Positions 22,968 to 34,400 of a stretch of DNA of 64,000 nt are shown in pieces. Source of the DNA: Ophiostoma sp. CBS 140.51 (taxonomy: Eukaryota > Ascomycota > Sordariomycetes > Ophiostomatales > Ophiostomataceae); the NCBI GenBank assembly GCA_029298735.1, contig JANSLP010000133.1, positions 1-64,000 of the forward strand, given 5' to 3'. How positions within the stretch are numbered: the stretch's first letter is position 1; each line of letters begins with the position of its first letter. The notes under the pieces are model-generated. The model was not told where the DNA came from. It ran no database searches and was given only the letters and a program-made list of their open reading frames with translations. Both the position numbers and the translations under genes were made by a program.

Positions 22968-23752
22968 GTATGACAGCATGCCGGTTCGTCAGTATCACCA
23001 TACTGTCATTTTTCACCTGCAAGGAGTCCTTTCTCCTCTGTGTTTGTGATCTCCGGGTTGGCCTCCGGATCATCCTACATAAACTGGGGCCATTTCCGAT
23101 GGCACGTCCTCTGCTCTCGTGAAGCACGAAATAATGACAAATGGAGTTGTTGTAAATAAATTAGATAAAATGGTAGGGCAACAAAACAAATCGAGGCTGA
23201 GAAGAAGTACCCGCCATACAAAACATACCAAATCCTACTTGTTTACTGTGATCCGGCACTGCCTTGCTACTTCCTTCACTTTCTTCCGTCTGCCCTGTTT
23301 TATTTTGTTTCCATAACGGCCTCCAATGTTTTAAACACGAGAAAACGGTGCCTTTGCGCTAGTATCTGTGCTTTTCTTCACTCACCATTACATCACCATC
23401 AACCGTATAACGTACGACATCCGACCTGTTACTTGGACTCAATAATTTGCCACATGGATGGCCCTTGCTTGTTTGAATGGGGGCCAAACTCGCACGTTTC
23501 TTTTGTCTCGCGGGATGCCCTTTTTGTCTTCCGGCAGGACTAGCACGGATATTTTCTCCGGCAATTTTTGCTGGCAAGCCTGTGGCAACTAAAAAAGTAA
23601 ACAGCCTCCTGTCAAATGTGATCCACGAATCCCCCACGAATGGCGAGGTCCAGGGCCCTGCTTCTGAAAGAAGAATAAGATGCGATTGGTGCGGATTCAT
23701 GGTGATCCGTGGTAAGGCTGAGAGGGCCGTGACCTGGGTGGCCTGTGTGTGT

Positions 23753-23785
23753 TGAGTGTGACTTGAGTGTGACTTGAGTGTGACC
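23753..23785. repeat. 11-bp TGAGTGTGACT tandem repeat, three units
   Basis: Three head-to-tail copies of TGAGTGTGACT, the last differing at its final base, occur in intergenic DNA. Confidence 0.85.
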
Positions 23786-24441
23786 TGGGTTAGGGAATCT
23801 GCAGGTGCTCCAACTAGGAACTTGAAAGAGTGAAGAAATAGGCTACGCTCGCCCCCTTGAGAATATGGTACGGCCACCGAGGCCGCGTACGAGCCTCAAA
23901 CAGGCCGGGCTTCTTCGTCCAGGAATAGGGCGTTGGATACGAAGAGATTTCCCAAATACTTTGTATCAATAACATATCAGCTATCACAGAGTTCACATAC
24001 TCTTATGACTGTCTTTGTGCCATTTTGCTGTTTCAAAACAGGTCTTTTCTTCATCAGCACTGCCTTCCCGCGTGGAGATACAATCTCGAGAGTCCGGGAT
24101 GTAACGGTTGGTCTCCCCCCGCATAGTGATCACAATTACAGTGACAATGAAGACCTGCCTTTTGTGTGATTTCTGAGCAGTCGGCTTTTATTAAGCTCTA
24201 TTCTAGGCGAATGCTGCCGATGTTGCTGTCCGGGTTGCTTTGGCCTGCACTTGGTGAGGCAAATGGTGTTTCGGATTATGGGAAAGCGCAAATGCCTCAC
24301 AGCAGGACGTCACTGTCGTCAACAATCATAACTCATATCTGATAAAATAAACATATTCATGCCAATACTGAAAAGAGAGAAAGGTATGGAAACGAAAGGA
24401 ATTGCCATCATCGTGGTGTTGGCTCGTCGTGTAAATCAATT

Positions 24442-24499
24442 TCACGTGATGCGTCATGTGCAGTCTAATCAAGGTTTGCTGACTTATCTTTTCACGTGA
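24442..24499. promoter_or_regulatory. Pair of TCACGTGA palindromes upstream of uL1
   Basis: Two identical 8-bp TCACGTGA palindromes (24442-24449 and 24492-24499) lie exactly 50 bases apart, about 235-290 bases before the uL1 start. CACGTG is the core bound by bHLH factors such as Cbf1. The same octamer occurs upstream of TCTP, and a plain CACGTG upstream of VMA22. Confidence 0.55.
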
Positions 24500-24732
24500 C
24501 TGCACTAGGGCATTCTGCCACCGCCTGACGCCCACACAATCCGCTACGTGCATTTTCTTCCCTTTTTTTAAAAGTGGGTCAAACTTTTTTTCTGCCCTTC
24601 CCTCCGTCCCACCTTAAACTTTCTCGCCATCGATCTCGACTTTCTCTCTTTCCTCCTCTTCCCAACCAAACATTTCCCACGCAATAATCCTCACCATTAG
24701 ATTTTTCTGTTCTCTATTGGAAGACGGTCAAA

Positions 24733-25478
24733 ATGTCTAAGATCACCGTCGCCGGAGTGCGGTAAGTTCATGCCAACGATGGAGATGACGACGGACGAGC
24801 AAAAAAAGTCGGAAAATCGAAAAAAGAACATATCTTCTAACTTCCTTCTCCAGTGCCAACGTCGTCGAGGTCCTCGAGTACTCGAACGAGACCAAGAAGC
24901 GTAACTTCCTCGAGACCGTCGAGCTCCAGATCGGCCTCAAGAACTATGACCCCCAGCGTGACAAGCGTTTCTCGGGCACCGTGCGCCTGCCTTCGGTCCC
25001 CCGCCCCAACATGGCCATCTGCATTCTGGGTGACCAGCACGACATTGACCGTGCCAAGCACGGCGGTGTCGACGCCATGTCGGCCGATGATCTGAAGAAG
25101 CTCAACAAGAACAAGAAGCTCGTCAAGAAGCTTGCCCGCAAGTACGACGCCTTCATTGCCTCCGAGACCCTGATCAAGACCATTCCCCGTATCCTGGGCC
25201 CTGGTCTGTCCAAGGCCGGCAAGTTCCCCACCCCCGTCTCGCACTCCGACTCGCTGTCCGACAAGATCACCGAGGTCAAGTCCACCATCAAGTTCCAGCT
25301 GAAGAAGGTTCTGTGCATGGGTGTCGCCGTCGGCAACGTCGGCATGGACCAGGAGCAGCTGGTTGCCAACATCATGCTGGCCATCAACTACCTGGTTTCC
25401 CTGCTCAAGAAGGGCTGGCAGAACGTTGGAAGCCTGACCATCAAGGCTTCCATGTCGCCTCCCCGCCGCGTCTACTAA
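24733..25478 (+). CDS. RPL10A: 60S ribosomal protein uL1 (L10a/L1)
   Basis: Two exons (24733-24761, 24854-25478) with a 92-nt intron after the tenth codon encode 217 residues, the normal eukaryotic L10a length. The protein starts MSKITVAGVRANVVEVL. It carries the family's RFSGTVRLP-x-PRPNM segment, the CILGDQHD-x-D motif and the L1 signature around PRILGPGLSKAGKFPTPV, and it ends SMSPPRRVY. uL1 forms the mobile L1 stalk of the large subunit and helps release deacylated tRNA. A short first exon ending just after the start is typical of fungal ribosomal-protein genes. Codon choice is markedly C-ending, consistent with high expression. The promoter has a C/T tract and twin TCACGTGA sites. Confidence 0.98.
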
Positions 25479-26508
25479 GCGGTGTCTTTCGTTGAGTGTG
25501 TGGGCGGTCAAGTCATCATGTTCTTTTCTGACTTTTCCCTAAAAATGGGCAATTGTCTTGTCTGCGTCCTTGACTGGATGCGGACGAGGGGATCGGTCGA
25601 GTTCATAGTCTAGATAGTCTGCTACAAGACCTGCAATAAAAAAAATTGCAAAAAAATAGTGTGCATAGAATGTGAATGTTAAATTATGACTTGGGGATAG
25701 AATGTTCAAGAGGATATCAAAAACTGGGCAACCGTACGGATGGCCCAATATCTCGTCGTGCACAAGACAACGGGACGGCATACGATGGCAGGTGTTTGCC
25801 AGCAGCATAGTCCTCTACATTATAGATACGAAAACTCTGCACCTGATGCACTCGGATGTATCTTACTGCGAAGAATCTGCGTCTTCTGAATCTGAACTCT
25901 CGTTTTTTGAACAGCGCTGTCACGCAGCCAACACAACATCTACGCGCTTGTGCACACACACATACGTGCATCTTCGAAAATATATGTCGAGACCACCCCA
26001 CAGCCATGAACCGAAGATGTCGTCCACGCCAACGTGTAAGGGAAAAGGCGATCACATTAGTCTAGGAGGCCGGGAACGGAGGAAAACCCATGGCGAAAGA
26101 CGGAATGTCAATCAGGAAGAATAACCCTCAGCAAGCCGCATTAGCGGAGCCGCCGTATAAATGTAGTAAGGGTCTACGTCTTCACTTGACGGTGTAGATT
26201 TCGTCCCTTGCTCGAAAAAAAGAAAGAAGAAGAGGAAGCAAAGTTTCCAAAAAGTTTCGGCGGCTCGATATTTATGGGAGTGGAAAATTTTGGAAAGTGG
26301 GGCGCTCAGACTGAGACTAGCGTGGTTGGCCTTGAGGACGTGCGATAAGAGGTGAGAGCGAGGAGAGCTGCCGATTCGCGGCTTATCGTCACGTGCACCA
26401 CAGGCAGCTCTTTCCGACCGAACCTGACGACGACACCCAACAACGTCGGCAGCATAAAACACCAGGAGGACGATCATCTACAAGTCTAACCCGTCAAACT
26501 ACAGAAAT
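25479..26508. other. Intergenic region between uL1 and VMA22
   Basis: About 1 kb without a supported gene. It holds the uL1 3' end and the VMA22 promoter, including a CACGTG at 26390-26395, about 115 bases before the VMA22 start. Confidence 0.6.
26390..26395. promoter_or_regulatory. CACGTG E-box upstream of VMA22
   Basis: A CACGTG hexamer lies 113 bases before the VMA22 start, in the context GTCACGTGCACC. It is the same core as in the uL1 and TCTP promoters but lacks the full flanking symmetry. Confidence 0.35.
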
Positions 26509-27159
26509 ATGACCTCAGAACACATCGACGGCCTGCTGGCCCGCTACCTCGGCCTGCTGCACGAGTACACAGAGCTGCGCAGCCAGCTGTCCACCCACCA
26601 GGCAAGCATGTTTGGCAACCTGGCCCGCGCGAACTTTTCGGCTGAGCGTGGCTTTCGCTATGGTCCAGACCACTTTGACGGCCGGATGCAGGCTCTGGTG
26701 CGTCTGTCTCTCTCGGAAGATGACAGCGGCAGTGAGCCAGCACCGTCATTTGCGGTGACACGGCCGAAAAAGGAGGTCGAGGTCGAGGCGACAGACGATG
26801 CCATGGAGACCAAAGACGCGGGCGAGAAGAAGCAAGAAGATGAGACAGATACAACAAAAAACACGACAGAAAAGCCCAGACCCAAGAAGAGCAGCAAAAA
26901 GAAGGAACCAGCCGGTCCGAGAGACCCGCTGCAGTGGTTCGGCGTTCTGACGCCGATGGCCTTAAGACAGGCTCAAAGTGAAGCTATCGAAGTCATTGAC
27001 AACATCGTTCCTCGACTAACAACCCTCAGTGCCGAGATGGCAGCTGTGGAGATTGAGGTCCGGCGAGCTCGCAAGAAGAGGGCAAAGGCGTTAGGATCAC
27101 AGGAGAAGGAGGGCAAGAGCACGGCAGCAAACGCGACAGAGGCAGCAGTACCTGTTTGA
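26509..27159 (+). CDS. VMA22: V-ATPase assembly factor Vma22/CCDC115 homologue
   Basis: A single exon encodes 216 residues. The N-terminal helix (IDGLLARYLGLLHEYTELRSQLS, residues 6-28) and early segment MFGNLARANF match the Vma22/CCDC115 family. A charged, disordered Lys/Glu linker (about 86-133) follows. The diagnostic DPLQWFGVLTPMALRQAQ segment begins at residue 139 and leads into a C-terminal coiled coil (about 155-195). In yeast, Vma22 with Vma12 and Vma21 assembles the membrane sector of the vacuolar proton pump in the ER. Length and motif order fit, so I am confident of the family although the middle is divergent. Its 3' end lies only 72 bases from the 3' end of the convergent oxidoreductase gene, so transcripts probably overlap. 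Confidence 0.85.
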   Translation: MTSEHIDGLLARYLGLLHEYTELRSQLSTHQASMFGNLARANFSAERGFRYGPDHFDGRMQALVRLSLSEDDSGSEPAPSFAVTRPKKEVEVEATDDAMETKDAGEKKQEDETDTTKNTTEKPRPKKSSKKKEPAGPRDPLQWFGVLTPMALRQAQSEAIEVIDNIVPRLTTLSAEMAAVEIEVRRARKKRAKALGSQEKEGKSTAANATEAAVPV

Positions 27160-27231
27160 ACTATACGATTTTTGAACGATATACAAGAGAGAGCGGATGA
27201 CGCCCGACATTGATGCTCACCCATCTCTACC

Positions 27232-28752
27232 CTACGTCAACTGAGCAAAGAGGTTGTTGAGCGACTCCGCCAGACTCGGGTGCGCCCACACAGCCTCCTC
27301 TAGGTCCCACCAGCGCAGCCCACCCATCATGGCCGTCTGCACCATCGCCATGACCTCGCCGCCCTCGATGCCCAGACATGTGAAGCCCAGAATCTCGCCC
27401 GTCTCGACATTGACTGTCGCCTTCATCAGACCACCCGTCTCGTCCGTCTCGAGCGCCCGCGCCACACTCGTCATGGGCATCGAGACCGACTTGACATGGC
27501 TGTAGTCATTGCTGCTCAGACTGGCAGCCGTCACATCACGTTCGTGGATGCCGACGTGGCCGAGCTGTGGGTCCGTGTACACAACGTACGGCGTGTAGTT
27601 GCGCGACTTGGACGAGGCCGTCGTCAGCTGTGGATCTTTCTCGCGACGACCGGGAATCTTGCTAGTCCGCGGCAGCAGGTTGGACGTCAAGATACGGAAG
27701 TCGTCGTACGACATGTGCGTAAAGGCCGGCCCGCCGTGGACATCGCCTAGGGCATAGATGCCTGACGCACTGGTAGCCAGCTTATCATCCACGACAATGT
27801 GGCCGCGCGCATTGGTCTTGACGCCCGCCACATCGAGGCGTAGGTCTTCCGTGTTGGGCTTGCGGCCGGCTGCCAGTAGAATGTGGCTGGCCCGAATATC
27901 CTTCTTGCTGACCTGCACGTGGTCTGGGCCGGCAACAACAATCTCAGCAGCAATTGGGCGTTCGTTGGTGGTGTCCTCGCCACCTGACGCAGCTACAGCA
28001 GTCACATCGGCAGACAGCAAGACAGTGATGCCTTCACCCTGCAAGATCTTGGTCAAGGCCTCGGCGACATCCGTGTCCTCGCGCGGCAACACCTGCGTGC
28101 CATGCTGAACGACAGTGACTTCGGCGCCGAGACGGCGAAAAAGCTGCGCAAATTCGAGCCCGACGTACCCGCCACCCACGACGATCAAGTGAGCAGGCAC
28201 GACTCCTAGCTGCAGGATCGAGGTCGAGTCCAGTACGCGCGCAGGCGGCACCGTCTCGAGCCCGGGCAAGCTCGGCCGAGCCGGACGCTCGCCCGTGTTG
28301 AGAAAAATGAGGTCGCCCTCAATTGTCTTGCCCGTGCCGGCCGTCGTCGGCGTGATCTGCAGCGTCTTGGGGCTTGAAAAGGCCGCGGATCCGCGGTAGA
28401 CATCCACACCCGCACGCTGCAAGCGGGCTTCGCTGCCGCCACGGAACGAGGTCACAATGTCGCGTCCGCGCTGGCGCACCTTGACCATGTCAACACCCAG
28501 CTCGGCAGGCGTCTGGTTCCTGGGTCCGACGCCATAGTCTGCAGCACGGCCAGTCAGGTGTGCGACACGGCCCGAGGCGACGAGTGTCTTGGTCGGCGTG
28601 CAGCCGACATTGACACAGGTGCCGCCAATCGCGCCGCGCTCGACAATGGCCGTCTTGCGACCGGCGGCAGCAAACGCAGAGGCCAGCGGTGTGCCCGACT
28701 GGCCGGAGCCGACAATGATAGCGTCGTAGTAGATGGCGGCAGTGCTTGCCAT
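27232..28752 (-). CDS. FAD pyridine nucleotide-disulfide oxidoreductase (mercuric reductase/lipoamide dehydrogenase-like)
   Basis: A single minus-strand exon encodes 506 residues from the MASTAA start. The FAD-binding GSGQSG motif is at residues 15-20. The redox-active disulfide is Cys46-Cys51 in GGTCVNVGCTPTK. An NAD(P)-binding VVGGGYVGLEF motif lies near residue 200, and the second FAD motif (ALGDVHGG) is near residue 340. The C-terminal interface domain ends with an AHPSLAESL segment, where class I enzymes carry HPT-x-SE. This is the dihydrolipoamide dehydrogenase/mercuric reductase fold; the vicinal C-terminal cysteines of true MerA are absent, so the physiological substrate is open. An upstream in-frame ATG at 28806 would add 18 residues rich in Arg and hydrophobics, like a mitochondrial presequence. 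Confidence 0.9.
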   Translation of the reverse strand: MASTAAIYYDAIIVGSGQSGTPLASAFAAAGRKTAIVERGAIGGTCVNVGCTPTKTLVASGRVAHLTGRAADYGVGPRNQTPAELGVDMVKVRQRGRDIVTSFRGGSEARLQRAGVDVYRGSAAFSSPKTLQITPTTAGTGKTIEGDLIFLNTGERPARPSLPGLETVPPARVLDSTSILQLGVVPAHLIVVGGGYVGLEFAQLFRRLGAEVTVVQHGTQVLPREDTDVAEALTKILQGEGITVLLSADVTAVAASGGEDTTNERPIAAEIVVAGPDHVQVSKKDIRASHILLAAGRKPNTEDLRLDVAGVKTNARGHIVVDDKLATSASGIYALGDVHGGPAFTHMSYDDFRILTSNLLPRTSKIPGRREKDPQLTTASSKSRNYTPYVVYTDPQLGHVGIHERDVTAASLSSNDYSHVKSVSMPMTSVARALETDETGGLMKATVNVETGEILGFTCLGIEGGEVMAMVQTAMMGGLRWWDLEEAVWAHPSLAESLNNLFAQLT

Positions 28753-28806
28753 TTTGCGGAGAGGATAACGTCGGTGGATGTTGCTAGGAAAGGGTACTCG
28801 AAACAT

Positions 28807-29234
28807 GCGATGCAGGATGCTCGTCGAGATGGTGAGGTTAAAGATGGATGCAGTATAGTTTTAATGATAATGACAATTGTATTATGTCTGTAGATTCATT
28901 TACAATGTTGGACTATGATAAAGATGTCTTTTTTACGAACTGGAGCTGCCAATGCTGCTATACGGGAGCTGCAGTGTAGATCCAACCAGTGATGTCAAGC
29001 AGGTTCCCCTCACTTGCAGTGCTTTGCTTCCAGCCGTTGCACACTTGTCCTTCGTAGCTTGCTTACGCATGAGTAATCCACTAATATACAATTCAAAACA
29101 CTAGCATTTCAGGACTAAACTTAACGAATACTACATCTGCCCGTATTAAACATTGCTTTGAATTATGTATTCTAGGGTTTTATGTATGTGTCGTTGAAAC
29201 GTAGGAATAATTTTGCGGACAGCCTGTATCACCA
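28807..29234. other. Intergenic region between two minus-strand genes
   Basis: A 428-base AT-rich gap holds the oxidoreductase promoter and the acid phosphatase 3' end. I see no gene or clear motif. Confidence 0.55.
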
Positions 29235-30806
29235 TTAAGCGCCCGACGGCTCCGGCTTCTCAGGGAACGGTGATTTGCCCAGATTGCTGCGGCACTCTTG
29301 CTTCCAGTTCTTGGGGGTGTACTTGTCAACAATCGACTTGAATGCTTCCAGAGTGCAAAACGACTCGTCGCCCTCCAGGTGCTTGCCAGCCGGTTTGCAT
29401 CCCGGAATTAGAATCACATCGTCGTTGTACCGGATACGCACATAGTAGCCATCCATCTTGTGCTTCTCTACGTCTGTCAGCTCGGGAGTCGGTCTCCGGC
29501 CAATGCCTATCGGTGCAGAGGGCTTCTTAGATGAGAGGAAAGACGGCAGGTAAGCAGCCCAGCCCGTTCCTGAAGGCGAGGCTGGCGGTGCTGGTGGCAG
29601 CGATGGAGTAGCTGTCGTCGGCGAGGCCTCGGAGGCCGGCTTCTTGAACAGCTCGACTGCCAGGTGGCTCGTAAATGGCGGCCAGGTCGGCATCTTGTGG
29701 CCCAGACTTGTGAGAACGGCCGCCAGCGTCGTGTCGTGGCAGCCGCTGATGCCGAATCGGAACAGGTCATTCTGGCCGCTGGTCCCGGCCGTATCGGCCT
29801 GCGTCACCATGCGCGCCGTCAGATCACCCATCAGGCCGCCAATACCCAGTGTTCGGTACTCGAGCGACTCGTGGTAGCCAGCAAACCACTCTTCGAGTGC
29901 CACCTTGTCAATGTTCTTGCGGACCTTCTCGTCGTAGAACTCTTTCGGCAGGCGAGTCTCCGGTCCGTGGGCTAGTGTCGCGTTGATCGTGTCCATGACA
30001 CCCGAGAGTCGTGGCCGGCCATCGACGGCCACACGCGGCGCATCCGGGTCCATCCAGTGTCCAATCTTTTTTGTAGCATACTTTAGTTCCTCTGAGTCGT
30101 TCCACCGCTCAGCCGCGCGCTGTGCAAATGCCCGCGAGAGTGCCGCAAAGCGCCGGCAGTTGCCGTCGTTGGGAAACAGTGTCTCGTCGGCCGGCGCACG
30201 AGAAACAATGGTAATGGGAGCTGCATTCCGGTCCCGGTCGGGGTACAGGCCCGTAAATGCCTGCTGCATCGACTCGAGGGCACGCGGGATGGGTGTTGCC
30301 CGCAAGAAGAACAGACGGTCCGGGTCCTCAGGGCCCAATTGATCGGGCAAGAAACCCAAACGCTCGACGTACAGCTGCCGCAGCCGCTGGCCCAGTCTCA
30401 GAGTCGTTGCCCGGCCCGGGTCCGTCAGCATGCCCATGTCGCACAGCGCATCCAGCTCGCCTCTCTTGCCAGCAGCCAGAACGGCCGTATCGTTCTCGCC
30501 AAACGTCTCGAGGCGGCGTTTCCACGCCATTGTCCCCAGAGGTTTTGTTGCCGAGGCACCGCCGCCAAGGCCGACACCGGCGACGCCTGGATCCTGGTCG
30601 TCCTCCAAGATGCAGGCCCGGAACTGCTTGACGGCCGAGCAGTAGGGCCAAAAGGGGTGCAGGCCGGCATTCTGGAATCGCGGCGAGACGGGAGTTCGCT
30701 CGCCATGGCGCATCAGAACTTGAACCAGCTGCAGCTCGAGGCCAGAAGGATAGAGCTGCCGCAGCTCTTCGTCTGTGTACGGCTTGCGCGGTACGAGGGT
30801 GGTCAT
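29235..30806 (-). CDS. Histidine acid phosphatase family protein (two-histidine phosphatase, branch 2)
   Basis: A single minus-strand exon encodes 523 residues. The catalytic motif RHGERTP begins at Arg33, with His34 as the phosphate-accepting residue. The proton-donor pair His357-Asp358 lies in GCHDTTLA. Both are placed as in branch-2 histidine phosphatases such as acid phosphatases, phytases and lysophosphatidic acid phosphatase ACP6. There is no signal peptide or membrane segment, unlike secreted acid phosphatases and phytases, so it is probably intracellular. A disordered Pro/Ser/Thr insert (about 385-430) precedes the last conserved block, which ends near CTLEAFKSIVDKY. The substrate cannot be inferred. 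The gene is divergent from the PPR gene, sharing a 632-base promoter. Confidence 0.88.
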   Translation of the reverse strand: MTTLVPRKPYTDEELRQLYPSGLELQLVQVLMRHGERTPVSPRFQNAGLHPFWPYCSAVKQFRACILEDDQDPGVAGVGLGGGASATKPLGTMAWKRRLETFGENDTAVLAAGKRGELDALCDMGMLTDPGRATTLRLGQRLRQLYVERLGFLPDQLGPEDPDRLFFLRATPIPRALESMQQAFTGLYPDRDRNAAPITIVSRAPADETLFPNDGNCRRFAALSRAFAQRAAERWNDSEELKYATKKIGHWMDPDAPRVAVDGRPRLSGVMDTINATLAHGPETRLPKEFYDEKVRKNIDKVALEEWFAGYHESLEYRTLGIGGLMGDLTARMVTQADTAGTSGQNDLFRFGISGCHDTTLAAVLTSLGHKMPTWPPFTSHLAVELFKKPASEASPTTATPSLPPAPPASPSGTGWAAYLPSFLSSKKPSAPIGIGRRPTPELTDVEKHKMDGYYVRIRYNDDVILIPGCKPAGKHLEGDESFCTLEAFKSIVDKYTPKNWKQECRSNLGKSPFPEKPEPSGA

Positions 30807-31438
30807 GATGTTGTTGGGATGAGGGTTGTCAGGGGGAAAGAGGTTAGGTAGAAGGGGTGCCTGACTTGTCAGGGAATAGGAATGATGCTATTGGAATCTT
30901 TGGAGAAGCAAGGAGACAATGACTCCATCTACGATGTAGGTGTTAGCAACCCCTTCCCTGTCCTCTTGCGGAGAGTCCTAAACAGGAAGCCGCGCCTGTT
31001 ATGCACTGTTAGTCAGCGCCTGCCGTGCAGCGACTTCCGGCTCGTGGCCCTGTCATGACGCATTATTCGCTATGATTTTGTGCCTTTGGCGCCGTTTTGC
31101 TCCTCTCTTTGCTGTCAAAATCCGGTTTTAGAGGGGTAATTAATACGCTGGCCCTGGAGAGCCGGTCATTGGTAGCGTAGCTTAAGCCGACCTGCCGGCC
31201 CCGGTGCTTTCTGCCGCTGGAAGCTCTGAATTTACAGTGGTCTAATTGGCTGCACACCTGTATCACAATAATTTTTGCCAGGCACTGATAAAAGCTCCAC
31301 TTTTTTCAACGTCTTCCTCCACACAATAAACGAAACCGAAAAGCAAAAACGACAATCGGTCAAGGACAACAGCCAACCACGTTGACGATCCCTTCCCTTC
31401 CTTTTGACCACCCACGCGTGGTCTACCACTCGGAACCG
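30807..31438. other. Divergent promoter of acid phosphatase and PPR genes
   Basis: A 632-base bidirectional promoter region. No gene or recognised motif is seen beyond a pyrimidine-rich run directly before the PPR start codon. Confidence 0.55.
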
Positions 31439-34400
31439 ATGAGGGACTCCCGTGCAATTTGCCTGCTCTGCCGCGCGCGGCAGTCCGTCCAGGCGGCGAC
31501 GCGCCGAGGAGCTCTTTTCGACGGCGGAAACAACAACATTCGAGGACGATGGCACTCGACAGCAGCTGCTGCGGACTCGACGGGGCCGGCAGATGCCTCG
31601 ACATCGACGAGCGACAGTATTTCAGCAACCAACAGCACACAGAACGAGGGACAGTCGTCTGTGATCATCCGCGAAGAAACAACAGGACCGCGGAGACGAC
31701 AGCCGATATCAAGAATGCAGACATCATCGATACAACGAGGACCGCCATCCAGAGTCATCCGACACCGGGCATCAGAAGTTGCAGCCCTGGCTGTGTTCAG
31801 GGACATTGTTGAGAACCAGAACCGGGCCGAGGAGAGACAGCCAAAACGAAAACAGCCAGCCGAGGCAGAAACAGCGGCAGAAGGAGAAGGAGATCTGGAC
31901 CAACTGGCCCACGAGCTCGGCCAGGCACACCTCCAAAAAAAGATTGAACAGCTCCAGCAGCAGCAGCAGCAGCAGCCGAGTGCAGGACGAGAGTCAACGG
32001 CAAGCATCGACCTGTATAATCACCTGGTCAAGCTGACACAGCTGCGGTCACACTCCGACTCAACGATTGCCACGCTCTTCCACCATTTCGAGACAAACAT
32101 GTACCCGCACATGACCGAGAACTCGCGCGAACTGCCCAACATCTTCCGCCAGGCGGCGCACCAGCTCGTGCGCGAGGTGTCGGCAGCCAAGCTGGCCAAT
32201 TTCCAGGCCAACGACCTCCCGAGCGTGGCTCGCATCACGCAGATCCGCCGGCAGCTCGATCTACTCAACAAGCCGGCACCATGGGTGCCACTCATTCTGG
32301 GGCTGGCTGCCGAGATTGTGCAGCTTACAAACAGCATCAAAAAGAGCAGTGTTGGCGAAAGTGTTGACGGAAGCAATGTTGACGCCAGCCCCGATAGCAG
32401 CGACTCGTCGACGTCGGCTCGTGCAAAAAGAACGGCTCTGGTCGGAGACCTCGTCGAGGCCTGGCGCATGTTCAACTTGCCAGACATTGTGGTGGCCGAT
32501 GAGGAGGCGCTCAAGAATACCCCAGTCACCGAGTTCCGCATGCCCAAGCCCGACCCCGCCCGGCTAGAAAAGTACACCATGCGGCGTAACATCCAGCGCG
32601 GCCTGGCCCTGCTGTTTCCCCGCTATGCACCTGAGCAACTGCGCGAACTGACGCCAGCGGTCCTGGCCACATACGCAATTCTCGCCGATCCATCCATCTG
32701 CACGCCAGGGATCACGGAAAGGGCGCACGAGTTCATGCACTCGGTCACGGAGATCTTGGCCATTGCCTCCCTGAGGCGCCGTACTGTCCCAGACATGTAC
32801 GAGAGCCATCCGGATTTGGGATCGTACATCCTCACACGCTGGCCGCTCGTGGGCGGCCCGGGCGAAAACCAGAGCCAGGCCCAGCAGCAGCCCTGGCCCA
32901 CGGCAAGGAGCTCCAAGGACGCGCGCCGGGCCACTCTCGAAAGCATCCACAAACAGCTGGACCAGGCGCTGCTTGTCCGCAACATTCAGGCATGCGAGGC
33001 CGCTTGGGACCGCTTCTGGTCAGCCGTGTCCGTCCCGGACGTCGAGGGCCCCGAACGGTTGCGCGGCAGCGGTGACATGCTCGACTACTTCATCATGGCA
33101 TTCACCACGTTGCGCATGTCTGACCGCGCCATTGCCGTCTGGAACCTCATGACCATGGCCGGCATCAAGCCCACGCTGCGCACATGGACCTCGTTCATCG
33201 AGGGCTTTAAGGGCGCCAACAACCCGGCCGGAATCCACAATATCTGGGAACGGCTGGTCGCCTCAGGCATCCAGGTTGACACCGCCGTTTGGACAGCCCG
33301 CATCTCTGGTCTGATCCAGTCTGGCGACACCGAGGCCGGCATGCAGGCGCTCGACGAGATGCAACGCCTGTGGGAGGCCTCTCAACAGGAAGAGAAGCTA
33401 GCTGCCACGTTGCGCCAAAAGGTGAGCGGCAACAGCAGCAGCAGCAGCAGCACCGATGACAGCAAGAAAGACGGGAAAGACCTGAAAACAAGCAAAGAAA
33501 GCAGGCCCCAGTCCAAGGCCATCAAACCGACCATTGAGCCCGTCAATGCCGCCATTGCCGGCATGCTGCGGCGGGGCGACATGGCTGCAGCCAAGAAGGT
33601 TCTGGCCTGGGCTGGCCGCCACGGCATTGAGCCCGACATTATCACCTTCAACACGATCCTGCGGCCGCTCGTGCGCGACGGTGCTGCTGACGAAGTCGCC
33701 GGTCTGCTAGACATGATGCGGCAGCGCAACATCCGCCCCGACGAGGCGACCATTACCATCTTGCTCGACGACACCATTGGCGGCGATGCCATGGCGGGTC
33801 GCAGCCCTGAAGAACGTGCAGAAGTGGTGAAGCGTGTGCTTGCCGACGTGGAAGCGTCCGGTCTGGACGCCAACCAGCAAAATTACGCCAAGATTATCTA
33901 CTTGTTGCTGCAGGATGATCAGGCCGACGCAGCCGTGTCTGTTGTGTTTAAGCGCATGCGCCAGCGCAACATTCCCATGTCATCCCACATCTACACCATC
34001 CTGGCCGAGGAGTACTTTATGCGCAACCCGCCGGACCTCGATGCTGTGCGCTACCTGATCGAGCATGGCCAGCCGGGCGTCCCTGCCCGACAGACCAGTC
34101 CGTACAAGGCGAGCTCCGAGTCTGAAAAGGGGGTCCCCGTAAGAGCTGAGTCTGTCTCTGTCTCCACATCCGACGTCGCGAGTCCAGTTGAATCTGAGGC
34201 GGCCGACCTCGACTCGGACTCGCCACCGGTGACGCACACGCCCCCGACGTTTGACCGCGTCTTCTGGGAACGCGTCGTGCGCGGGTTCGCCCAGGTCGGC
34301 GACACCGCCAGTGCCCAAAAGTACTTTGCCCACATTGCCGACTCTGTGTCGGTGACGTCGTCGACGCTCGAGGACCTGCTGCGCGCGCTCATTAGCAACA

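Larger units (their letters stand above)
22706..24732. other. Intergenic region upstream of ribosomal protein uL1
   Basis: About 2 kb between divergent genes. It holds small tandem repeats at 22941-22967 and 23753-23785, and two TCACGTGA palindromes at 24442 and 24492. The last 120 bases before 24733 are a C/T-rich tract as expected for a ribosomal-protein promoter. A 172-codon minus-strand frame (23359-23877) is unrecognised and overlaps one tandem repeat, so I do not call it. Confidence 0.6.

Noticed and set aside
23359..23877. 172-codon minus-strand frame
   Set aside because: Includes an 11-bp tandem repeat, starts without an ATG, and is unrecognised.
24837..25511. 224-codon minus-strand frame across uL1
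   Set aside because: Antisense shadow produced by strong C-ending codon bias in the ribosomal protein gene.
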